A stretch of DNA of 64,000 nt from Diaporthe sp. PMI_573 (GCA_021399435.1 JAJTUP010000003.1:1736001-1800000); one strand, 5' to 3'. Shown: positions 34,551 to 48,875, counted from the stretch's first letter. A program made the numbers and translations. The notes: a model not told the origin generated them from the sequence alone.

Positions 34551-37296
34551 CCGCGATAACGGGGGAGACTGCACTTAAGATCTCGTATTACTGATAGAGT
34601 TGGGCGTTTTGACGTGTTTTGGGACTGTCACATCGGGTTCGCGGGACAAGAGAAGGACCAGGGCTGAGTAAGAAACATGCCCCTGGTAGTTTATGAACCC
34701 CCCCCTGTCTTGTTTAATTCTAGGATCTTCAAGATCTTCATACTGCATACCATCTTGGACCGAAGGCTTACTCCTGTCTACCAAGTTTCCAGAAGACGCC
34801 CTGTGGGGCACCTGCCTGGGCTGTTAAAGATCACCACGTCGGGTGCGATTGTCGATCGTCGATCTGGCCTACCGGCTTTCATTCAAGTAACCCATCAGAA
34901 CAGTCAATTGTCAGCTTGTCTCTTCCGACAGATAAAACAGTTCCTGAGGCTTCGAACTCTCGACCAGAATGTAACCTCGAGTGCGTGCCCCCTGACCTTG
35001 CCGGACCTCCCAAGAACTGTTTAAAGTTCTCGGATGTACCCGCGGGCAGTGCTATCGGAGCAAACTCTGCCAGTGGTGTGGGTGGCAGCGAGCAATCGAC
35101 GAGACCGACCTTGATTCTTTTCAGGGTGGTCAGGAGAAGGGGTCAGCGCTTATCCACGGTCCCAACAACCAAAGTCGCAGGCACGAGGTGGCTGGGTGGC
35201 TGGCCTCTGTTGGGAACCCGGCACCTGTACTACGGTTCATCGGGGACATTTTGCCGGTATGCTTACTTCTTTAGGCCGGTGGCGATAACCAGGAAGACCT
35301 GGCGCCTGCTCCGGTGTCAACAGAGCTTGAGGGTCTTTCTTGACAACGCAACGAGTCGCTAGCAGCGCTGAGTTGGGTGTGTTCGCGGCTTGGAAGTTGG
35401 AAGTGGGTGCAGTGTGGTCGAGGAAGCACGGGAGGATTTGACCGAGTGTTCCTTCGTCAAACCCAAGTACCTCTGTAATAGCGCGGGAGCGTCGAAGTAG
35501 CTGCACGCTGCTGCATGCTGCTGCATGCTGCTGCATCACTAGCTCGAGCAAAGCCTGGTGGCATACCGCCCTCCTTCTCGCACTCTGTGACCTGTCTGCC
35601 AGTAGACCACATCGATACCCAGATACAGAGATACAGCCAAAAGTACCCCCAACGCCGGCGTTGGTCTTCGCTACGACGTTGCCTCTGGCCAAGACACGTC
35701 TTTGATTACATTATTTTTAGCCCCCTGGCTCTCCTCGGGTTCTTTAAATCCTCTGCTACCCTGGCTGCAGCACACCCATGCATCCCAATGTTGAGCTACT
35801 GTGCACTTTTGCCTGCTCGAATGCCGCGAGAGTGATCCCGAATGCCCGGTTCCCACACTTGAGCTCGCCCACATATGCCTCGTCTTATGCAATTCTGCAT
35901 TCGACCGCTACACCTTCAGATCCTCTTGTTGCGTTCCGTCTGTTGACTCTTGGGTCGACGATCGACGTTGACCTTGGGGCAAGCCACTCTGCGCGTTCCT
36001 GGCTGTGGCGTTGGACCCTTATCCTCTTAGCGACAAGCAGCCGTTTCGGTGAGATTCCGGGCGGGAACGGCGGGGCACAACTGCTCGAGGTTCCTCTACA
36101 TGACCGGGGTATCGATCCCTCATGGTCTAGCCCACATGGGCAACGGCGAATTGGCCAATTACTTTTGTCGCTCCGTGAACCAAGACGGCGACACATTGAT
36201 GGCTTGTTCCGCCCGTGGCTTATCGGCAACAACTGTGACAACAAGCATGGCGCCTCGGAAGACCGTGTGCCCAAGTGCTTTGTCGAGCCTGAACACCACC
36301 GCCGTCGTCGAAGCGCGCTTCCAGGCCTGGCCATGCCTCCACTCAGATGGCCCGAGGCGCAGGCGACGCCGGGGAGCCTCCATATGCAGCAACCCGTCTC
36401 GAACCTCCCATGTGGACTGGCTCTCTTGGCAATGGCGACTCGAAGCAGTCATTCAGCTGATGCAAAGCCAGCGTGCCCATCCAGATTCGATGCTGGTGCC
36501 TAATTGGGCCAACCAGCTCCTGCACGGGCTGCAGGAAGAACGATCGCTGCTTTGCTCCCACTCCCACTCGCAGCCAGTAGCTGATAAAGCACGGCTCACA
36601 TGTACCTCGTATCCAGATATCGGTAGATCAAGTCCCTCGACCTCACACTCGCCGGACCATGGACGGGACCGCGAGAGGCTAGGCTTACCACGCTCACCTG
36701 CGTCCGCCCCAAAGCACTCCCACGCCTCGCTCTGACACTATGCAAGCATCAGGCCCTTGTGTGTCAACAGGGTCCCAAAGCTGCTACCAATGGTAGGTCA
36801 GGTAATACCCAACTCCTCTCTTATCGTCCTTCTCCAGTCCAGGTGTTCTAGTTCTAGGTCCTGCTGCAGTGCTCAATATTTGTCGGCTGCTCGGTGCCAC
36901 CGACGCCTCCGCAGCTCCGGAAGTTTCGCCGCCTTTATCCATACTTCTCTGCCCGGGAGGCTCAGCTTCATCAATAGTTCATGTCAGCTTTCTCTCGCTC
37001 GACTGCTTGTTTCGAGGAGCCTGGGCAGTAGCACGCGAGCGGCAGCGTCTATTCCCACATTCACCTGCTGTGAGCTCGCCCGCAAGGTGTGGCCGGGCTG
37101 ATATCCCACTCGTTCATCACCCCATCGCAGCTGAGGCTGTCCCGTCGTTTATATCCATGTTGCTTTGCCTATATCAAGACACAATCTCGACGATCACTTC
37201 GAATTCAAACAGCTCTGAACCCCCCGCTGCACGTTGCTCAAGCAAGAATTCCTCGGCATCACTCTTCCTCGTTGCTACAGCGGCTTGGGAGCAAGG
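34551..37296. other. 2.7-kb region upstream of GT2 gene
   Basis: Overlapping frames of up to 240 codons run through 35.8-36.7 kb in several phases without domains. The stretch is C-rich and pyrimidine-rich towards the right, as in long fungal 5' leaders, so part of it is probably the promoter and 5' UTR of the GT2 gene. No gene is called. Confidence 0.4.
35501..35537. repeat. 10-bp tandem repeat (CTGCATGCTG)
   Basis: Nearly four copies of the unit CTGCATGCTG, the first with one mismatch (CTGCACGCTG). A small minisatellite within noncoding sequence. Confidence 0.8.
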
Positions 37297-40200
37297 ATGT
37301 CTCCCACTCACTCCATCGACAGTTCCATCCTCGGGGCGGTTGGGCCAAGTACCCTTCCTCAGACTCCCGGTGCCTCCTCTCAAGACCAAGATCATACTGC
37401 TTTCCACCCCATCTACCCCCCTCGCGCCCACTTTCAACGCGAGAGCCTGTCATCAAGAACGCCTCCTCGCTCAAGACCGGCTTCACTCCACACTACCGGC
37501 TCATCGTCAGGTAACGGCTATGATGATGAGTTTCGCTACCGCACAGTTGGTGGAGCCCTATCCGATCCGATTTATCATTACTGACAGCCTGTTTAGATGG
37601 TCAACTACCTGGCCAACCGAGTATCTGCCAATGGATGGATGCCACAACCCGCTATCAAGGACCCGTCACACGGCCTTGGTGTTCTGCTACGACAGTCCCG
37701 CGGCAACTACATCTGCTGCCCAGAGAACATCTACGATGAGCTGCTCTTCGCGGTGCAGCGCCTCAACGTCGGGGTTGCCGTTACCATGAAGCCGGAGATG
37801 CTGGCAGGCATCATCGCCAGCCTGCACCCAGACCAACAGGAACTCCGTCTGAAAGGGGGGTCCCAGCTCCAAGTCCTCGACTCCCTTGCCGCAGTCACTT
37901 CCTCTGGCGTCAAAAAGTTCCAATACGGTGCCATTCTTCGGCATGAAGGTGTCCTCCTCGTCTGGCAGGACGAGATCCAGCACATCCTCGCTCACGCCCA
38001 GAGGATGGAAGACAAGCTGCTGACCTACGTCTGGGGACGCAACTCAGGGATGCACACTCCGATATCATCGCCTTTTTCCGCCGGTGCGAGCCCCTTTCAG
38101 TCACCCTCGGATTCCGTATCAAACTTCTCGATGTTCCCTGAGAAAGGGGCTGCCGGCGTACAAGTCCAGGAGCAAGGGGAAGATGATGAAGAAGAGAAGG
38201 AGTCACAGGAGCGACCCGAGTCGGTCAATCGGCCGTTCATGCTACACAGTGCCTTCTTCGTTGGCATGGGGGTGTGTCTCGCAATTGTTCTCGTCTACGG
38301 CTTCTCAATCGGCGAGCTGGTCTCTGAGAGCATGATGGACGGCCAGTACATCAGACTTGCATTGATCGCCGCGTGCCCATTCCTGATGTTTGCCGGTTTA
38401 TTCTTCTTCCAGGTAATCTTCGGAGACGTCTGGCAAATGATCGGTCCCCTCAACGGCTTGAAGACCAATTCTCGGCACTATTCCTGCATCAAGCCGTCCT
38501 TGAAACAAGCGTATTCACTCGGTTTCAGCCCGCCACACATCACGATTCAGATGCCCGTCTACAAGGAAGGCATGGAGAGCGTCATCATACCCACCGTGAA
38601 GTCCCTGCAAGCTGCCATCTCATTCTACGAGTCCCGCGGCGGCACGGCCTCAATCTTCATCAACGACGACGGTATGCGCGCCGGCATGTCGGACGAGGAG
38701 GCCCAGGCCCGGCGGGAGTTCTACCACGACAACAACATCGGCTGGGTCGCGAGACCCAAGCACGGCGAGGACGGCTTCGAGCGGAGGGGCAAGTTCAAGA
38801 AGGCCTCTAACATGAACTTTGCTCTGAATCTGTCACAGCAGGTCGAGAGCCATCTCCAGAACGCAGTTGATGTGAGGTGTGCGCAACAGCCGGGCCACCG
38901 CGACTCGGACCCCGCGATGCTGGAGGAGCAGGAGTTGGATAATCTCTACCACGAGTGCCTTGGCCGTGCTCTCCGGGACAATCCCAAGGCCATGGCAGAG
39001 GGCGACATCCGCATTGGCGAGTTTATCTTGATTGTCGACTCAGATACCCGTGTGGTAAGTGGTACAGGGCTTTTCAGACCACGGCTTACTGCTGACATTT
39101 CCATAGCCCATTGATTGCCTGCTATACGGCGCGGCCGAGATGTTCCTCTCGCCTGAGGTTGCCATTGTGCAGCACTCAACTGGCGTGATGCAAGTCGCCT
39201 GGGACTACTTCGAGAATGGGATTACCTTCTTCACTAACATGGTCTACACTGCCATTCGTTTCTCCATCGGGTCTGGCGAGGTCGCCCCATTTGTGGGTCA
39301 CAATGCCTTCCTGCGCTGGGCGGCGGTGCAGGATGTTGGCGTTGTCGAGGAGAACGGGGACGTTAACTACTGGTCCGAGAGCCACGTCTCCGAGGATTTC
39401 GATATCGCCCTCCGGATGCAGATCAAGGGAAGTACTGTCCGTATTGCCAGCTACCATGGTGATGGCTTCAAGGAAGGCGTGTCTTTGACCATCTATGACG
39501 AGATCGCTCGTTGGCAAAAGTGAGCCCGCTTCGAGAACCCAACAGGTCCTCTACTATTACAAGAAAGCTGACAGCCTGCCCAGGTATGCTTATGGCTGCA
39601 GTGAAATGGTCTTCAACCCGCTGCACAAATGGCCGACGAAGGGCCCCTTCACCAAGCTCATCCGTACATTCCTCGGCTCGCGGATGATGCTGTCGTCCAA
39701 GATCAGCGTGTTTGCCTACATCTGCTCCTACTTCGCCATCGGCGTCGGTCTGCCAATGACAGTCCTTAACTATTTCCTGGTCGGTTGGTTCGACGACAGC
39801 TTGGATCACTTCTATTTGCCCTCGTGGAAAGTCTTCGTCTCGCTCCTGGTAGTCTTCAATCTTGCTGGAGGTATCTCGCTCGCAGTGATCCGATACCGAA
39901 CTGGGGAGCGGTCACTCCTCGGGTCTATTATTGAGAACTTCAAATGGACACCGATGATGGCCATCTTCTTCGGTGGCCTGTCCTTCCACGTCAGCTGCGC
40001 ACTGCTTGCCCATCTGCTGCACATCAACATGCAATGGGGTGCGACGTCCAAGGAGAAGGAGAACTCAAACTTCTTCCAGGAGGTGCCAAAGATTTTGAAG
40101 TCATTCAAGTATTTGTAAGTTCTATTCCCTTGCGTCCAACCTTAAGCTGTCTGATTGGAGCTAACAAGTCCGAAAGGTATGTCTTCGTAATTCTGTTTAC

Positions 40201-40348
40201 TGGCGCTATGATCTACTTGTCACTCTTTGCTCCTCGAGGCTGGGAGATCGTCGACTTCACAGCAATTGTTCCCATGGCCGTCGTACTAGGGAGTCATGCC
40301 CTCACTCCTATAGTTCTGAACCCATCTCTCATGATCTTCAATTATTAA
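37297..40348 (+). CDS. Family 2 glycosyltransferase (fungal GT2, hyphal growth type)
   Basis: Exons 37297-37545, 37597-39054, 39107-39519, 39584-40114 and 40177-40348 encode 940 aa. A disordered Ser/Pro-rich N-terminus of about 80 residues (start less certain) is followed by a soluble region and two membrane segments near residues 305-370. The processive GT2 catalytic domain then shows INDDG (about 439), DSDTRV (about 564, completed by splicing to PIDCL), SEDFD (about 665) and the EIARW element (about 704), the D, DxD, ED and xxxRW series of cellulose/chitin/hyaluronan synthase-like enzymes. Four to six membrane helices close the protein. It matches the fungal GT2 type reported as needed for polarised hyphal growth and plant infection in Zymoseptoria and Fusarium. 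The sugar polymer is not known. Confidence 0.9.
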
Positions 40349-43300
40349 GGGTCTTGGTTGAGGGCTCCGTGTTTATCCGGGCACATACCAGCTTTTACTG
40401 TCATACAAACTGGTCTCCCGAAATCAAGTGTCCACTTTGTTCAGCTGACTACTCCTGACTCCAATCGGTAGAGTCTACTGAGCGAGGTGTGTGTCTGGGC
40501 ATAGGTTAAGCGGTGCTTGCCTAATAAAGCATGGAAGCGAATAAGATGATATACATATGGGTCCAAGCAGCATCGCGTGTTACTATTACGAATATAATGT
40601 TTCAACGGTAATTTTACAGGCATGGAGTGGGTATAGACGGCCTTGGGTAAACAATTATGCGTCGGGCTGGGTTGGGAATAATAGAACCATCATGCTAGAC
40701 AAGGAAATACGTACTTTGACTCTGATTTGCCTCCTAGTAAAAAGTGTAGACCTAGATGTGAAAGTACAGTCCATTTCCCCGACTTGTTGCCAATTGACCA
40801 GGATGGAATAAGCGGCCGGCCTTCTAATTGAAAATGGGATGGGAACAGACCTGAGATCATTGATGCTTAAGCTGAGCTTTCGGAAGAGAGTCAAAATTGC
40901 GAATTGGTTTCCTCTCATACTTTAGCACCATCCGAGTCTGAGCTGGGCTCTATCCATACCCTGCTTGGTGGGCTGCAAAGAAGGTTACTAGAACCTTCCA
41001 TTAGCCATTTAAACCCTTGTTCTCTAAGATCATTTAGTATAAACTTCACAGGATATAATTATCTCTTCTTCTAAACTATTAATCTGCTATATAATATCTT
41101 ATTTCATCAAATGATCCCAAAGTAAAAATAATCCTAGAGGGAAAAGTATAATTATTGCAACAGAAGGTAATTACTGCTAGCAAATTATACTGTCCAGCCA
41201 AAAGACTATAATAGCCAATCTGCCCAGATTAGCCATTCTAGCAGTACATAAGAGCCGTATCGTCACAACCCCCCCCTAAGGCCTTCCATAGAGCTCTAGA
41301 CACTTAGAGGCGGAGATGTAGTTCTAAACAGCTTTGTTGCTAAGTCGGCTTGCGCTCTTATAGGAGGCCTGAAAATCTCAAACGGGACGGGTCTTCCAGT
41401 AACTCAATTAAGTTGCACCATTGCCCGCCAGCACTGACCATTTCTTGGCTGGATACTTTTGCAAAGCAGAAAGGCACCTTCCATACTTCCTTGGCAATAC
41501 TCACCGTAAACGAGATGCTGGTGAACCATGCAGATGAGTATCTCAATGCTGTGCTGGTGGGTGGTCTCCATTCTTGCTTACTCACGACCGTATGGCTGTA
41601 GTCTAAGGCTACGCGGATGGACCTTTCCGGAGGGGAATTACGACGCTGATAATGCTGCTTGGCGGCACTTATTTTCTTTCTAGTAAGGGAGGGCCGGGGT
41701 AATGGTTTGTTTTTGTTACGAGCTTTTACTTTGGGAGTGGGATGGGGAGTGGCCCTAGTATCACCGCCTCTTGTCGCTCAACTCCGAGGTCTTGACCAAA
41801 GTCTGAGTATACTCCAGAATAGAGCGCATTACGGACCTCTCTATCAACATGGATCCGTGGAAGAGATATCATTATCCACAGCATCCTCCTAGCAGAGCCT
41901 TGGAGCAGGAATCCGCTGAGGTATTCGGATCATCACTTCGAGAACGGTGACACCATTTCAAGCCTTGCCTTTCCATTGCCGAACAGGCCCTACCGCCTCC
42001 AACCGAGTTCGAGCTACCTGGTACTTAGGCATACAGAATGCAAATACGGTGGTAGACAAGCGGCAAATCCAGAGTACATCGGCAAAACTCTTGTCTCGAC
42101 GAATTGCTCAACTGCCGTCTTTTGAAAACCGTCTAAACCTGCTACGTCAGTCCTTTGAATTCTTCAACGGATATCTCAATGCCGATTTGGGGTGGTAAAG
42201 TCTTGATGGATTTTCTTCGGACATGACGCCTTCCTGGCGAGCAGACAGGTACCTGTCTGCAATTCAACATGAGCTCTTATGACCCTGCGCTGGATCGATC
42301 AAGATTGGCCATCCTGATACTGTGCCGATGGAGCTCTTCTAATATGCCGGGTTGGGTCATACTTAGGTGAGTTTTTGAACGCTTGAAGCAGTGGCTGCAT
42401 GAAACGCCGACCTCCGTCACGTACCTACCCTGCTTGTCTTCCTCCATGAATACTTCTGACTGATTATCGGTCTCGCCGACACAGATCACATGCAAACGGC
42501 GCGCTGCTAATCACGTAGTGGCGACAAATTCACCAAGTTCTTGCTTAGACCTCCATCCACTGGCAGTGTTGATCAGCAGCGGGGTCAAACCTACTAAACT
42601 TTCTGTACCACTCAAGAGCATTGCTGCCTGGATAGAATTGATATGCATATCCTTGAAGGCCTCATGTGGCCATCCGATTGATCAGTGGCCGGCAATCGTT
42701 GACATGCGCAATGCAAAGGGTAATTAAGACCCGATCTCTACAAAGCCGCTTCTCCGTTGGCTCGCAGTTGCCATTAGTGGTAAATATTGGGATTTGGGGG
42801 AAACATCAGCAAACAGTTGCTTGAGGTCATAGATGCCTGCGACTCTGGAACACATTATCATCGTAATACTCTTAGTAAGGCAGACTCGGAGGTCCGAACT
42901 CCAGTTGGGTCGTTGAACATCCCCATTTGTATGTGGTGTGTAACATCGGTTTCATGAAACGATATTTTCTCGAGCTCAACGCGGCAGTTGCGAAGGTGGT
43001 TTTCTCGGCTATCAGACCTGGTGATCTACAGAAGTCCTCATCGTTTAGCCGTTCTCATTCAAGACAAGCGCCAGTGTGACAAACATTGAACGATCATCCG
43101 CTGCTCGAGTTGCAGGGGATGATTGACATGATATTGGTGGAATGCAGGTTTTACTTTTTGCCAGCCTTCATAGAAAGTCGAACCCCGTAACGGACATTGA
43201 AACCACCCGACTGCCAGGCTGTTTGTCAAAATTGTTGACTAATCACTCGAACAGCAATCCACGCCATCATTCTCAGACAATTAACCCTTGTATATGTGCA

Positions 43301-46300
43301 ATCCTCTTATGACCCCCACCGCCCGCTTTGAAATCGCGGCGGGGCCACACTGAATTTCCGTCACTGCATCGCGTATGCCGGTAGGTGGATTAAGCTGACA
43401 GTGGAGCAATTACACCTCTTTCATCCATCCAAAGGACCAGACCGGTCTATCAAGAGTGCATGCCAAGGCCGTGATTGTTACGGTCGAAGAGGATGAAGTT
43501 GCCTGTGACTCTAGACCACAGCACTTGACTGTTGTGTGAAGGGTGGACACAGGCGCCCTGCAGCGTGATTGAGCTTGTGGGTAGTGTACCTGCCTAAAAC
43601 TGGCTAGTTCGTCTGAATTTGCCTCAACCTAGCCGACAAGAACCGTCCTCCCGGATGAGGCCAAGTACTCTGTAGAAGATGCCAGTGTGAAGAAGGCCAA
43701 AAACGATACTGTGCATTGCACCACTCTGTGTCCACCAGATGGATCCACAGTCCAACTAACTCACGAACGCAACTACACTAAAATGGAGGCAAGAGCGCAT
43801 GCAGTGGGTAGAACTCACTGATGTGCACCGACTCGGCTACTAATTGCCTTCTCCTAAGCTCGGCTTTCTGAAAGTGGACGGTATCCGGTATTTTCTTACG
43901 GTAGGTTGCGTGTACTGGACATGCCTTGTTCTGCTCTTATTTCTGTGTCTTTTTTTTTGTAGACCAATCCAACTACCTCAGTGCTGTTCTGGATGCTGCA
44001 GTCTTGACAATACCACACAATATTTAAACCTGTTTCCCGCGCGTGACGGCTGTCACCTCACGGCATATGCATTGGGGCAAAATGCTACCCACCACCGTTG
44101 AAGCCATGATTGATGATGTCTGTCGTTGTAGCACATACGAGTCGTGCGCTCGGGCAGGATCGACAGCACTATCTTACACGTGCCTTTCATTTTCCACGTT
44201 GACACTGCTTGCCGTATTCATGGTGAGGCCATGGTGAATCGACACAGCGACGTTATTTCAATTGTCCACAGCCTCTCCAGAGCCAAGCAACCAGGGCAAC
44301 ACATGCTTGACGACCTAGGAGCCTAGCGGGACCGGCCCTGGGCTAGTGTCGGAATCAGAAGAAACCCCGTCGGCTCCTGCAAAGTCTCGGGCCTAGGCTA
44401 GAGGGGCTGTGTTTGATTGACTCCTGTAGCGAGACCAGGTTTCGGTCGTTTAGCAAAGACCGCACTCCGTTAGGATATTTATCTCATCTGTAGAGCATGC
44501 ATTACAGAGCTGCTCCCGTGGCCTGCATCCTTACCGTTCAGGCTCCCTGTTGGTGTTATATACGCATATTAGGGGCGCAACCCGAGGCTAGTGATTTCCT
44601 CATAACGGCTGGCCCTGTTGCAAACTTCGCTAAATGAAGTCTAACCACAAGGCGCACTTTGAACGAGAAGGAGCGCAACGTATCGAAATTACCACCTGGA
44701 CTGAATCCATTCCCAAGAAGTCAGGAATCAGTCAGTAAACTAGCAGTTGAAGGGCTAGACTCGCCGGGTTCCGATAACCGGTTCAATGGGCACGGGGATC
44801 ACCTGCCTTTTGAGACAGGGTAGGGTAGCAACCAGCGTCACGGTGTCACTGTGTGAGAGAGCTGGCACGTGGGGGCTGTGGGTGGTATTGTTCAGGATGT
44901 AACAAGTTCTCTCGGCAGATTTTAATCCTCTTCCGGACGACTATCGAGTTCCCCATTGCTATCTGCAGTCTACAGTGGGGACATTCTCGCACGGAATCCA
45001 TACCAGGGAGATCTCATCAATCCATGCCCCCGTTCTGCGAGGGTGGTGGAATCGAGGAAGAAACTGCTGTGTAAGACTACACATGTAACATAGTATCAAG
45101 CACCCAGGAACGTGGCAGGATCCATGATGGAACCCAATATGCAAAAGCCTGTTTCACGATGCAGGAGGCGGGATGTAGCAAATGTGGTGCACTGTCCGAA
45201 GCGAGCCAGACAAAACAGCGAGCTCTACCGGCGTGCAGATGAGCTGGCCAAGAAACGCACCCTGCATGTCGGCAATGGATTGATGTATTAGTAACGGCGC
45301 CGAAGGAGTGCCGACGGCAACGGCATAAGAAGGGTCTGATGCACGGGCGTCTTCAACGTGCCCGGTGACTGCTCGAACGCTATTAAATACATGTATTGGC
45401 TATAATATAAGCTATTCCTAGTACGCCATCTGTCAATAGTTCAATCCAAGGCCATATGTGATCGCCGTCGATGTTGAACATCATGTCGATCAGTGAAGCC
45501 CGAGCGAGCCCCTTCCAATTGCTTGAGCATGCGAGTCATTCACCAGATCTATCCCCCAGACTTTGCAGGCACCATCGGCACACAAAGTGATCGATGAAGG
45601 ACCACTTTACAATGCTTGCGTCAAGGGTTTGGATCGCCTTTAGGTCGGAGTCGCGAGGGTTGACCCAGCTCGACAGTGGACACGATTGCTCATCAGCAAA
45701 CCAGCAATAGCCGGAAGGCTCCGGGACGATTAACGAGCAGTGGATGAGGCTCCACCGGCAGGCCTCACCGGGCCCACGGCCGCGTCGATCCGGAACGGAA
45801 AGGGGTTCACTTTTGCTGGGACTGTAATTTCTCCAGGGGACACAGGGTCTTCTACGGGTAGTGCAATTGTGACAGGTGACAGCTCAGATATAGCACCAGA
45901 AAAGTACTACCGTGTCGCACTGTATAATGGTCGGATGAGACCCTTTGATAATAGGTGGAGGACCGTGGCAACAAGCGTCCCTCGAACCTCGAATGGGCAA
46001 GCGTCTCGTCTTTAGTCTCCAAAAACGGCGCCCCGTGCGGCTTACCACGCAGCCAGACAGCACGTCCGTATGGGAACCGGGAAAAATGTTCGTAGAATTG
46101 CCAGGGAGCTTTTTATTATGCCCTGGCAGTGTCGAGAAATCATTCATGACATTGTCGGCTTGAAACCAGCGAAGGAATTGGCCAGGCCGGTAACAAAGTT
46201 CGCCCCTGTTTCGCACCGAGGTTGCGCTTGTGGCCCCACAGGCCCCAGTTTTCCTGCGACGGCTTCCCAGGCATGCATATATCGTTGGTGCGTTTCTCTT

Positions 46301-46967
46301 GCTCTAGCACGCCGCAAGCTGTCCAGGTTGCCCTGCAACTCGCCAGTGGCCTGTTGCAGTGCGTTGCAAAGGGCCGAACATCTTGGCATGTCAATTACGA
46401 CGTCGCACACAATAGGACATTTGGTCCGTGTGCCCCTGTGCCTTGCATTCCAGTGCGTCGGGAGACCCCAGGTTCAGTAGGTTGCACTCGGCCGACTTGA
46501 AGCCGTCGCTGCTCAAACTTCGACCACGAGGGAGGCCTGTACGATACCGTATACGAACACAGTGGACAAGCTGTTCAACCGGACGGGCTGCCGAGATCAT
46601 CTAGCCTGGATGATCCAGCCCCTGCAAGACCACACTGTCACTGGATGGGTGCCCACTTGGCAAAAAGATTTATCATCCGGTCGTCGGGTTTGTCTAGCCA
46701 CACTAAGATGCGCCACCAACACCGCACACGGTGACATTGCGGGAGACGCTCCACAACTGGAAATCTTGCCTCCTTTCCCACTCGCGCGCTCATCTTGCGC
46801 TAGTAGATATCAAATCGCCCATATCCCCGTGTAAATTCTCCGAGGTTCCTGCACGCTGGGCCGATCACTTCATCTTTTCCTCCCCAGCCCAGTCCACCCT
46901 CCGACCTTCGTGTTCGGTGCCTAATGCTTTCCCCCGTGGGACCTCAACCGCAGGCAACATCGTGACG
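40349..46967. other. 6.6-kb gene desert
   Basis: No frame longer than about 135 codons, no domain, no signal peptide with a following body and no splice-consistent model could be supported on either strand. It contains an AT-rich island at about 41025-41255. Base composition outside the island is like the rest of the window, so strong repeat-induced point mutation is not evident. It may hold degraded repeats too old to recognise by eye, and the right end is the promoter of the CFEM receptor gene. Confidence 0.5.
41025..41255. other. AT-rich island
   Basis: About 230 bp clearly richer in A and T than its surroundings (many TATA, ATAAT and TAATT words), ending in a CCCCCCCC-containing stretch near 41270. 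No terminal repeats or target-site duplications could be assigned. Could be a remnant of a repeat altered by C-to-T mutation, but this is unproven. Confidence 0.5.
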
Positions 46968-48875
46968 ATGCTTCTCCTCCCGGTCTTCTCCTTGCTGTGC
47001 CTCGCCCTCTCGTCTGTTTTTGCACAGGCCAGCAGTGATGCGTCTTCCGAACTTGCTGCGCTGTCGGCAGCGCTGCCAACTTGCGGTGTAAGACAACGCG
47101 CATTCATCCTCGTCCAGGCTCATCGTAACCTCACTGACTCTTTCCTTGCATTAGCTAAAATGTTTCATCACCGAACTGGCGAGCTCAACTTGTACCGACG
47201 CGGCGTGCGTGTGTAGCAACGCAGAGCTCATGGCGGGCGTTACGACCTGCGTTAAACTAAATTGTACGATCCCGGATGCATTGGTCGTCAAGAATGTCTC
47301 CAGCACAGCCTGTGGCGTGCCGGTGAGGGACGGGGGAACACACTACAACATCGTGTCCGTCACACTTGGGGTGATTTCGGGCACTGTCATCCTCATGCGG
47401 CTGGGTTTCAAGTTGTTCATTGCCAAGACTGGTTTTGGCCTCGACGACTGGTTCATACTCGCAACGATACTTGTTGGCGTGCCCAGCAGCGTTATTACCT
47501 CGGAAGGTCTGGTTCCCAACGGTTTGGGAAGGGATATCTGGACCTTGAAGCCTCAGCAAATCACCAATGTAAGCGACGTTCTGCCAACTCTAGCCTTGTC
47601 CTCGATGTTTGCTATTGTGATGTCCCACGAACTTCCTCGATATATGATATCTGAGCCCTTCGTGCCACCGTTTTCTATACGGATGTGGTGTTCTAATACT
47701 GGATGACTGACTGGATCATTCACAGGTACTCCATTTGTTTTACTTCATGGCGTGGCTGTACTTTCTTCAGCTGGCCTTGCTCAAAACGTCACTACTGTTC
47801 TTCTACCTGAAAATCTTCCCTAACAAGACTGTGAGATGGTTACTCTGGGGGACCCTTGTCTTCAACGGAATATGTGAGTTCATTCGACCGACATGGATGC
47901 TTCTATTGTCCTTAAACTTGACTATTTCTTGTCTACAAGGAATCAGTCCTGCTACGCAGTCCACGATCATGATCCTGTCTGAACTATTATTAACATTCAC
48001 TCGCTCTAGGGGGTATCTTATTTGCACTGCTGGCAGTATTCCAATGCAAACCTATCAGTTATTTTTGGGACCAATGGGATGGGCTTCACGGCGGTACCTG
48101 TCCCATCAACACTAATTCTCTCGGCTGGGCAAATGGTACGTACACTTCACCGGCACTCAAGTCGACATGGCTCTAATATTCTCTTAGCTGCAATTTCTAT
48201 CGTCGAAGATGTGTGGATGTTGGCAATCCCACTCTCCCAGCTTCAAGCGCTTCAGCTCCACTGGAAAAAGAAGATTGGTGGTAAGCTTGGAAACCGTCAT
48301 ACGTCTCAATCATCCCTGCTCTCACTCATCTGAGAGACTGTCCCACGTTCTACAACTTTGTTCTCTAAATCTGGAATGCTAACTTGAAATGTGTCTTAGT
48401 GGCCATCATGTTTTGTACAGGCACTTTCGTAACAGTCATATCTATTGTCAGATTGCAAAGTCTGATTGAATTCGGAGACACCGATAACCCGACGTGGAAC
48501 AACCTCAAAGTCAGCCTCTGGTCAACAATTGAGATAAACGTGGGCATAATAACTTGCTGCATGCCCACAATACGACTGATAATCCTCCGAGCCTTCCCAC
48601 GTCTGTCGTCGACCTACCGAAGCACGCAGGCCTACTATGCGAAGAACAGCCTGAGCCAGCAGTCGAAGAGCAAGCGCAGTCGGAACCGAACGAACGATTT
48701 CAGCAGCCAAGAACAACCATCAAACAGCGCGCAGCGACCGAACGGTGGAATCGAGTACTCTCGGGGATACACCGTGCAATTCCACGATGCCGAAGCGTCA
48801 AGCCAAGTCCAGCTAAGAGACTTGGACTCCAAAGGGTTTGCGGCCAAAACCAGCATCAGCGAATGTTCGGCTTGA
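46968..48875 (+). CDS. CFEM-domain integral membrane receptor (Pth11-type GPCR-like)
   Basis: Exons 46968-47087, 47155-47568, 47726-47873, 48010-48135, 48188-48280 and 48400-48875 encode 458 aa. A signal peptide ([19 protein letters not shown]) is followed by an extracellular CFEM domain, residues about 35-90, with eight Cys in the expected order ([32 protein letters not shown]). Seven membrane segments follow, with the Pth11-family features [28 protein letters not shown] and [20 protein letters not shown], then a charged Ser/Arg-rich cytoplasmic tail of about 100 residues. Each intron is in phase and has a GT...AG with plausible branch site. Such receptors sense host or surface cues, acting through cAMP signalling in Magnaporthe Pth11; that role is inferred here from family. 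Cell surface. Confidence 0.92.

Noticed and set aside
35778..36735. Long overlapping frames of 228-241 codons upstream of the GT2 gene
   Set aside because: Several frames are open at once because the region is GC-rich; none has a domain, signal peptide or intron structure. More likely 5' leader or promoter.
41340..42740. Possible ankyrin-like or retrotransposon-like fragments in the gene desert
   Set aside because: Short protein-like stretches exist on both strands but no stretch is long or specific enough; no terminal repeats or target duplications were found.
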